From NCBI GenBank assembly GCA_022419385.1, contig JAJUBI010000001.1:4092001-4156000 (forward strand): a stretch of DNA of 64,000 nt. Reading direction: 5' to 3'. The DNA is from Paraconiothyrium sp. Pb-2020. Lineage: Eukaryota; Ascomycota; Dothideomycetes; Pleosporales; Didymosphaeriaceae. Below, in pieces: positions 56,864-64,000 of this stretch (position 1 is its first letter; each line of letters begins with the position of its first letter). A program made the translations under genes and the position numbers. The notes beneath the pieces were generated by a model. The model saw only the letters and a list, made by a program, of their open reading frames with translations. It had not been told where the DNA came from and searched no databases.

Positions 56864-58884
56864 TCAACGCTTGCTGGCATTCGAGGGCTCAGTTGGTTCA
56901 GAGGTAACAATCGCTGGTATGTTTGGTCGTCCACCCCGGTGCACCTCCTCCACACGGCTATCGTCACGTCGCGACTCTGACAGAGCTACAGGAGTCGTGC
57001 TCCCAGTCGACGCGAATTTTGCTTGTGCACCCTGGTCCAGCACCTTCGCGGGGCTATCGACGTGTTCCGATTCAGACAAAGCCAATGGACTCGTTTTCCC
57101 AGCAGGCGCGGGCTTCTTAAGGTTCGTCGAATCAGACAACGCTACTGGAGAGCGGTCCGTGGGCGCGGGCTTTGGTGGGTTTGACGACGACGATTGTGCG
57201 CTTGATCTGCGTGACTCTGGCTTGATGCCAGGTTTGGGTGTCGCCATGCCATCCTCCTCCCTCAAAGTGCCTGTTAACCACTGGCCCATGTGCGTCTGCC
57301 AACGGCGGAGATCGTCGTGCTTCGTCGCTTCCCTCAATCGCCTATGCCGAACCAGTCTTTCTGCTGCTTGCTGGAGCATAACTTTCGGTGGCGCATATTC
57401 CAGTAGCGGAGCCTCTTTGTGAGCCGCCATCCTGTCCAGATAGGCTTTTGTGACGTCCTCCATCTTGGACAATGACTTTCCTCCAGGCACTCTCTTAGTA
57501 ATACCGGTTGCAGAGTTAGTCCAAACACCTTCTTCCCACTCGTCGAGCGGCATGTCTTGAAGTCCTTCGTCAACGTTCAGGCGCTTGTACCAGCGGTGTT
57601 CGCCACGAGCGATTGTACGCATCATCTTATGACGGTCCTCACCCTCAGTGTACTTGATTAAGACATTCTTGAAGACTGCGAACTTTTCGGACCACTTCTG
57701 CAACAACGGCACCTTACCAAAAGGTCCTGGCCAAACAGAAGCGAAACCGTCGTTCTTGGTATTTGGTCTTCCCGTACCAATCGACAGCAGCAATGCCGGT
57801 TCATGATCGTCGCCCTTTAACGAAGCGTGTTCACTATAGGCAGCATAGGAAGGGTTGTTTTCGCGGATTCCTCCATCTTTGAACCCAGTCTTAGTCTTGT
57901 CGCCGAAATCTGCTTCCAGCATCTTGAAGAAGAATGGTGCTGCTGAGGTAGCACGGGTGACTTGCCATATCTTCAGCTTATCAGCGCCCTCGTTGTAAGG
58001 CGTTACCCATACAGGTGCAATGTCAGGATCATAGCGATGATCATAGGTTCGCAGCAAATAAGCTTCGTCAATCATTCCGGAGTGAGTGGCAGTAAGGCAA
58101 ATCCTGGTCAAGTCAGCACGTGCTCCATGTAGAATTACAAAGTATCATTCTGGGAATAGGTGGCCGTCGTATTACCCAACTGGGGGTAACACAGGGTATT
58201 AAAATCGGTCACATAGCATGTGCTTCCAAATGGCAATACGTACGATTGACAAATCCGGTCGTTGTGACCAGACATACTAGAAGCCAATGAGCTAGTCCCT
58301 GACTTGGCGTCGTCGATGTTCCATGGATGCCAATCTTCTCCGTTGCAGGTATCGTGGTGCTTGCAGTATTGGCTGACTATTGTCCGTACAGCCTTCTCCA
58401 AAGGCTTGTGATGATATTTGGTGGCCAACGGGAGCGTATTCCTGCGGTGTCCGAACAGATCGTCTCCTACTTGGCGATATATTTCGAGGCATTGGGGGAC
58501 TGTCATGCGTAGCCGGGCCAGCATTACCGATATGAGGCCGCCTGTGCTTGTTCCGTACATGTAATCGAAGTAGTGACATGGTAATAGCTCATCTTCGTTG
58601 AAAGTCTTCCTTTCTGAGCCTGGTACTGGGCCCTCTTCGTCTATCAAGCGTTTTTCGCAGTCGGCGATCTCGTGCATGAGACGTTGAAGGATGATTAGGC
58701 TAGCGTAGCCTCGTATGCCGCCACCATCTGTCTATATGTTAGCGTTCGTCCAGATCAAGATCTATATCCGGGACTGCTTTCACACCCGCAGCTCCCATCC
58801 ATGGCCAAAAGATCGGTTCGATAGACGCTGCAAGAGTCTGCCCAGTATAACTATCTCGAAGGTGGCTTCGTCGACGTCGGCCAT
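56864..58884 (-). CDS. Patatin-like phospholipase (608 aa)
   Basis: Three exons: 58786-58884, 58244-58731, 56864-58103, all in phase. Exon 1 (MADVDEATFEIVILGRLLQR) joins to the oxyanion loop TDGGGIRGYASLIILQRL. The nucleophile elbow is YMYGTSTGGLISVMLARLRM (GxSxG, Ser of GTSTG). The catalytic Asp lies in FKDGGIRENNPS. Together these give the Ser-Asp dyad of patatin acyl hydrolases, which act on membrane lipids. The segment CLTATHSGMIDEAYLLRTYD leads into the second half of the domain. Beyond residue ~430 the tail is disordered, with three near-repeats SPVALSDS, SPLALSES and TPVALSES. In fungi, patatin domains also occur as effectors of STAND proteins; here the domain stands alone. The intron at 58104-58243 is longer than its neighbours and may hide a small exon. 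Confidence 0.85.
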
Positions 58885-60636
58885 GAGGCTAGGGAACCGG
58901 TAGGGCAAACGGAGGCAGCTACGATCCGGGAATCAGAGACGCGAGTGGCCAGCTAGGCACAAATATATGGGCGCTGTAGCCTTTGTATTGCCTGTCACAG
59001 GGTCACGTAGTGTCCTGTGACGTCGCGCGTCCCTCCTGTGCGTATAGCATGCGGTATAACAGCTTCGGTACTGCATATTCTCTGGTTGTGTTTGCCACGC
59101 GCCGACTGATATTCTCGTTTGTGCGTGTATGCATCCGGCCAAGGTAGGTACGATCGAGGAAGTAACGCGGGAGGAGCAACGGGTCGCAAACGGAAGCGTC
59201 GACCATACATACCTAGCGTCAATATGAGATCGTCCCAGCAGTTGTCCTCCGTCACCGACACGCTCCACGTATGCCCTGTCTTGTCCGCTGCCGATGCCGA
59301 CGTGGCCGTTGTCATAATTGAGAGAGCCCGCGGCGAGTCGACGGGGGGAGCGAGCGTCGCCTGCATGATGGCGACGGTGGTTTAGCGCCAGACTTAAGAA
59401 GTGGACCGTGGTAGGAGGAATGGATCGACAGGCGACGGGGACTGATTGTGATGCGGCACTTCTGCGGTGTGAAAGCGCAAGGCTAGGGGACAGCCTGCCA
59501 ACTTTAAGGCCTCGCGGTCAGGAGCCTCATGCACCGCGGCAAGGTGTGGTAGCTGGTGATGCGCGGGTGTGGCTGACGGATCGACCAAAGAGGCCGACTC
59601 CCGGGGAATATAGCGCCTGATTCGTCAACGCGGGTGAGTCTTCAAGCTCCGCCTCACGCCTCGTTTCCTACTATTATTGCAGCCTCCGTTAGATCTTCAA
59701 CACTTGTCCATTCTTTCGGACAATTCTGAGCTCCAGGGGCGTCCAGGGGCGCATGGGGCCTGCATCGCGTAGGCCAAGTGATGAGATCAGCCCGCTCCCG
59801 CAGCGGATCCTTTGACCGATCCTGGGGTAAACACACCACGCAGGCACTTGCGGGCGCGAACCACGGCTACACAAAAAAAAAAACGCTCAGCGTCTGCTCC
59901 AAATGTCCGCGAGCGACACTACCAAACGGCGCGAATAGCGGTTGCCCGTATTCTACGGCTGCAACCGCAGCTAATGCACGCAGCAAGCGGTCGCAGTGCA
60001 GATGACGCCGTCCCGCCGTCCATGTGATGCCTTCGGTGAGCAGCAAACACTACGTCTGCGCGTTATTTCAAGGGCGAACGCGTCCTTCGGTCACCTGTAT
60101 CGTCCGTACGGACACGAGAATCATCCTTTCTCTTATATGTTCGTCCAATGGTAGTTGAGGAGGACGACGGGATATGTTCTACATCATGCTTCGAGTTCGC
60201 AGATCTTGTGTTACAAATGACGCAGTTTCAATCACCTTGCGCGCGCCTATCATCGGCAAACACTGCGGCATGCGCAAGACAAGATCTTGTGCGACAGATG
60301 CAAACTGGCACAGTAACATCAGAGCAAGCCTCCTTGAGTGAAAGCTCACAACCAATCGTATCACCCGAATACTGACCAATCAGCTTGTCTCGGCCGAAGC
60401 GCCACAATACCTGGGGCGCAGCAAGGTGACGTTGAGCCCAACGTTCTTTGATGACCCAGGCTCTCACTCCACCTTTGCGCTTTCACATCAGCAGACTTGC
60501 TGTGCCCCAAACGCTCTTCTCTATATCAAGATCGCTCACCAAAGCTCGTGGCTCCAAAACCATACACATCCTCGACCGTACACGGACGGCCCTACGTAAC
60601 CACCGTCTCAGCCTCATCGTCGGTCCGGCACACCCA
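58885..60636. other. 1.75 kb intergenic region
   Basis: No supported gene. ORFs on both strands are short and lack domains. An A12 run sits near 59871-59882. The right ~200 nt, C/A-rich, are likely the promoter of the gene at 60637; an upstream in-frame ATG at 60448 would lengthen that protein. Confidence 0.35.
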
Positions 60637-61231
60637 ATGTCCGACATGGCTACCTGGAAGTCAAACTCGACCGGAGGAACGACCTCGAGTCAACACAGCA
60701 AGGCTAGCACTCTCTTTGGGCTCGATGAGGAGGACAAAACCAATATCCTCGTCTATAGATACCGCTCGGGGTGCAAAGCGCTCGAGGTCTCCACGCAACG
60801 TGACCTGTGTCGCGAGCTAGATGCTGGTGAGTTGCAAATGCTACCGCTACGTACGGTTTCGCTAACAGAGGGCGGCCTCTACAGACCCACAACAAATGCC
60901 TTTCATGCGCGTCACCAAGAAGGAGATTCCTCGAGGCAACAGCCGGTTAGAGATCCGCACCGAAGACCTACTCTTGCCTGAGGATCTCGAGCGAAATCGC
61001 GATAAACCGACACTCAAGTCATCACTTGCGAACGTCGGCCTACCATCGACCGCATATTGGAAACGCTTGCTCTTCAACTCGTTTCCCGAACTCTACATTG
61101 TCTCTCGTTCGCCAACAACCAGTCCGGCGAGCTCCAAGAACAACTCGCCTGAGAGCTCACAGCACGTGAGCCCTGCCACAACTTTTCCTGTCGATACGCC
61201 ACATCCCTTGGAGGATGAAACTCAGTCGTGA
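60637..61231 (+). CDS. Hypothetical protein (178 aa)
   Basis: Two exons: 60637-60826 and 60885-61231. The intron is textbook (donor GTGAGT, branch GCTAAC, acceptor CTACAG), which supports a real gene. The protein begins MSDMATWKSNSTGGTTSSQH and continues STLFGLDEEDKTNILVYRYR, ELDADPQQMPFMRVTKKEIP, RTEDLLLPEDLERNRDKPTL and SSLANVGLPSTAYWKRLLFN, ending in a Ser/Pro-rich tail. No signal peptide, membrane span or known domain is seen. A longer N-terminus from an in-frame ATG at 60448 is possible but looks like leader sequence. I do not recognise the family. Confidence 0.6.
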
Positions 61232-61981
61232 TCTTTCGCCGTGGAGTGGCCTAGACCGCGCCTATTACGAAGTTGGTTGGCTAGACTATCCAACTATTTC
61301 TGTTCGGTCGTCCTATAGGCCTTGAGTCATTGCACGAACCCCCAAAGGGGCGGTGCTAGCCGCATCTATGCGCACTCACCCATCACTCACGACAAAGCAT
61401 TCCTTAACCATACGTCTTTCCTTATGATACCCGGCGCTCACGCGTTAGCGAACGGCGCTGGTCAGGCGTTATTCTTTCTCATCAGGTGTTATCTTGGCTT
61501 TAAAAACACCGTCCCATATCTAGGAGATGGTAATTGGGTTGGTTATTTGGGGCGATTGAGTTCACTCTCGCTATTGAAACGAAATAATCGCAATTCAAAC
61601 ATACAATGTACCAAAACCACCATGTCACCGTGATGTCCCATGATCCAAACTTCCAATGCCGAGTGAGCAGGTACGATCTACTTTTAGCTCACCACACCTA
61701 CAAACACTTCAAATGTTCCCTTTCATACATGAAATGCGGCTCAAATACCGCCGTTGATGCACGAGAGTGGAGAGCTACTGCAGCTCAACGGGAGCTACCC
61801 CACATCGCGTCATCCCATGCACCTACATCCGTCTTACAAATTCCAACCGCGGAGCTCCGAGCGTGCTTTCCTATATCATTTGAAAAGAGCCCAGCTCTCC
61901 CCAAACATATACACGCACAATTCCACAGTACCTTGCCATACCACCTCCCTCACATACCCAACCCAAATCCTACCCCCCAAA
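61232..61981. other. Intergenic region
   Basis: About 750 nt upstream of the CinA-like gene. The frame that encodes ELREIILELAPLL stays open upstream to 61606, but its translation is low in complexity and unlike the family. I regard it as leader. Confidence 0.35.
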
Positions 61982-62705
61982 ATGTCCTCCTCCTTCCCAC
62001 CCCCGAGCTCCGCGAAATAATCCTCGAACTAGCCCCCCTCCTCAAAGAGCGTAAAGAGACAATCTCCGTCGCTGAAACAGTACGCTCCTCCTATGCTCTC
62101 TCCAATTTAAACGCCCCCTCCCCCTCTCTCTTTTCAAAACAATGTAAATTAATGATGTGAAAAGGCAGCAGGCGGCCTCATCTCCGCCGCGCTACTCTCC
62201 TTCCCCGGCGCCTCAGCGTACTACCGCGGCGGCCTTACGCTGTACACGCTTGAATCGCGCGTTGCGTTTGGGGGGTGGAAGAAAGAAGATATCGAAAGCT
62301 ACGCCGGTCCTACGACGGATATCGTAAAGGGGTAAGTACCGCTATTGCCTGTTAGAATAGTATAGTCACTTAGTACCCCCGTGTCGTAGGTTGGCAGAGC
62401 ATACGCGCAAGACGCTGGGGAGTACATGGGCGGTGAGTGAGAGTGGAACTGCGGGGCCGGGTGGGGGTGTGAAGGGGACGGCGAGGTATAGGGAGCCGGG
62501 ATTTGTGGCGGTGGCAGTGGCGGGGGAGGGGAGAACGGAGGGGAGGAGGTGGTTACGGGGTTGGGTGGGGATAGGGAGGGGAATATGGTGAGTGGAGATC
62601 GTTGACTGGGAACGGCTGGCGTTGGCTAACTTGGGGTAGGTACAGTTTGCGGTGGAGGCGTTGAAGTTGGTCAGGGATGTTATTAAGGGGGAGGGGAAGT
62701 TGTAG
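61982..62705 (+). CDS. CinA-like nicotinamide-nucleotide amidase domain protein, two one-base frame breaks
   Basis: Four exons: 61982-62079, 62165-62331, 62390-62587, 62640-62705. The family is the CinA C-terminal domain, a bacterial-type amidase on damaged or deamidated pyridine nucleotides that is also found in many fungi. Conserved blocks are KERKETISVAETAAGGLISA, ALLSFPGASAYYRGGLTLYT, LAEHTRKTLGSTWAVSESG, TAGPGGGVKGTARYREPGFV and TGLGGDREGNMVQFAVEALK. The start reads MSSSFPPP, then shifts by one base to ELREIILEL across CCACCCCCGAG. In exon 3 the frame shifts between VAVAVAGEG and ENGGEEVVTGLGG in a G-run near 62515-62535. Each break corresponds to one missing base. The rest is intact, so either homopolymer errors or early decay explain it. 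Confidence 0.75.
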
Positions 62706-63733
62706 ATGGGTGGTGGAGATTTGGCACATATTATGTTGGAATGATAGAGGATTGCGTGCGATTGAAGATGGGAAAGTAAAGGCGATGTAAGCTATGATCT
62801 GAAGGCTATGAACTCAATTCTAAGGACCGAAATTCAGGAAGAAAAAATGTTTAGCTCTAGGGCATTGGATAACCCAAAATGGTGTAGGTGATTGCAAACG
62901 TAATGATATGAATAATTCAGATGATAACTTCCTTCGGGATAAAGGTATAGACGGACTGGTCCTTTGCTTGACTTACTTGGCAATATGGACGCAACGTCAT
63001 TTCTGATATTTAGACACGAGTAAACATACACTAGAGTTGCTCATACCTTTTGCTAATATATTAGTAGAGTCAGAGGAAGCGAGGATATCAGTCATTTGTA
63101 CGACAGCACTAGTGCCCGATCCTGCGATGGGCTTTCCCAAGCTCAACACGAACCACTATCACAGAGCTACGATAAAGAGGCGTGCACGACGTGAGTCTTA
63201 AGTTCATGATATCATACCTCGGTTTCTATACCGTTATAGTAAGAGGATGTGAGAATATCGGAGTGTCTTGTACGACAGCATTGGTCTCCCGTTGGCCTTG
63301 TTTTGGCTTTGCGCAGGGCTCAACAGCAGTTATGATCAAATACCTACGGTAGACATTAACACGCACAACAATGAGTCTTCAATCGATGTTTCTGCACGAT
63401 ACTCCGGTAAGGACTCATAACTTACGCCAGCACTGTCGTCCAACTGGCCCCGCCATGCCTTTGCGCAGTGCTCAACGGCAATCACAATCACAAACCTACA
63501 TTCAAGCTGACAGTCATGTTAGTGAGCCGCAAAAAAAGGACTCATAACTTACTGCGCCTGATAGTCATACCTTAACTCAATGGTCATGAGTAGCGAATCC
63601 TTCCCGTCATTAAAGACAATTATAAAATATGCCTTTCGATGGCTTGCTTCACTTGTTATACAACATTCCTCATATTCAAACTCAATCTCTACACAATATC
63701 TTTGTTACCTAAGGCTCGAACATCAAGTCTACA
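62706..63733. other. Intergenic region with three-copy degenerate repeat
   Basis: About 1 kb between the CinA-like gene and the edge gene. 62706-63060 is AT-rich with no feature. 63080-63510 carries the degenerate repeats listed separately. Confidence 0.45.
63080..63510 (+). repeat. Three-copy degenerate repeat, ~160-170 bp period
   Basis: TTGTACGACAGCA occurs at about 63096 and 63269, with a more diverged counterpart at ~63425 (CCAGCACTGTCGTCC). TTTGCGCAGGGCTCAACAGC (~63308) matches TTTGCGCAGTGCTCAACGGC (~63460) and, more distantly, TTTCCCAAGCTCAACACG (~63132); each is followed by CTAC ~20 nt on. Differences are mainly transitions. AAGGACTCATAACTTAC recurs at ~63410 and ~63537. Confidence 0.55.
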
Positions 63734-64000
63734 ATGTCTCGAGAATTCCTCCCCAGCGACCGCTTCGAAGACGTCAAGCACCGCCTGAAAGCAGTCATGA
63801 AACTTGCAAAAATGAACAGCGGATTCAATTTCAGCAAAGAACCCGCCGAAGCTGTCGAGCTTGCGAGCAACCCCTACGCAAGGAAATGGGCACTCTTGAA
63901 GGCACACAAGGCACTTGACCCAGAGAAAGGCGACGATCTCACAGTCGCGATGTACATAAGACTGAAGGAACATGTCAAGACATCTCCAGCCTCACTCCCT
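63734..64000 (+). CDS. Hypothetical protein, 5' part only (cut by window edge)
   Basis: From ATG 63734 (context CTACAATGTC) 89 codons are open to the end of the window without a stop. The sequence MSREFLPSDRFEDVKHRLK, KMNSGFNFSKEPAEAVELAS, YARKWALLKAHKALDPEKGD, VAMYIRLKEHVKTSPA is charged and helical, with no signal peptide or membrane span. No domain is recognised. The start is supported by good codon character and by the change from intergenic sequence. The 3' end lies outside the window. Confidence 0.55.
   Translation, partial: MSREFLPSDRFEDVKHRLKAVMKLAKMNSGFNFSKEPAEAVELASNPYARKWALLKAHKALDPEKGDDLTVAMYIRLKEHVKTSPASLP

Overview
The window reads as nuclear DNA of a filamentous ascomycete, most likely a Dothideomycete. 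Genes carry several short introns of roughly 45-75 nt with GTRNGT donors and CTAAC-type branch sites. Many proteins have clear ascomycete orthologues, and HET, NACHT and NB-ARC allorecognition families are present. No bacterial, viral or organellar segment is visible. Exon coordinates were worked out by hand from reading frame, splice sites and family conservation.

Layout. 0-3.5 kb: one small ORF and a long stretch without a convincing gene. 3.5-5.9 kb (-): a protein resembling the N-terminal helper region of fungal STAND receptors. 6.4-8.5 kb (+): methionine-permease-type transporter. 9.1-11.3 kb (+): secreted family PL4 rhamnogalacturonan lyase. 11.8-12.7 kb (-): C-terminal fragment of a HET protein. 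13.0-20.7 kb is a housekeeping block: mitochondrial PPR-like protein (-), coatomer zeta RET3 (+), ribosome quality control factor RQC2 (+). 20.7-23.6 kb is intergenic with one tRNA-Ser(GCU). 23.6-26.5 kb holds an unknown PB1-like gene, a degenerate repeat family and a broken zinc-finger/His-Me-type gene. 26.9-37.4 kb is housekeeping: TPS1 (-), a HIRIP3/DEK-C-like chromatin protein (+), AP-1 beta adaptin (+), VID27 (+).

38.2-47.1 kb is an accessory island of three allorecognition-type genes: a NACHT-ankyrin NLR (-) with one in-frame stop, a heavily damaged HET-NB-ARC pseudogene (-), and an apparently intact HET protein with an N-terminal multi-pass membrane region (+). 48.8-50.9 kb (-) is a GABA/choline-type amino acid permease. 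50.9-55.2 kb has no convincing gene. 55.2-64 kb holds an unknown small protein, a patatin-like phospholipase (-), an unknown two-exon gene (+), a fungal CinA-like amidase (+) with two one-base frame breaks, a three-copy degenerate repeat, and the 5' part of another gene at the right edge.

Conserved genes for trafficking (RET3, AP-1 beta, VID27), translation quality control (RQC2), trehalose synthesis (TPS1) and chromatin (HIRIP3-like) are separated by faster-evolving genes for nutrient uptake, plant-wall attack and self/non-self recognition. Several genes have single frame breaks (VID27, CinA-like twice, the 55 kb gene, the 23.6 kb gene, the 25.5 kb locus). Some sit in or beside G/C runs, so sequencing error and true decay must be separated before they are called pseudogenes.
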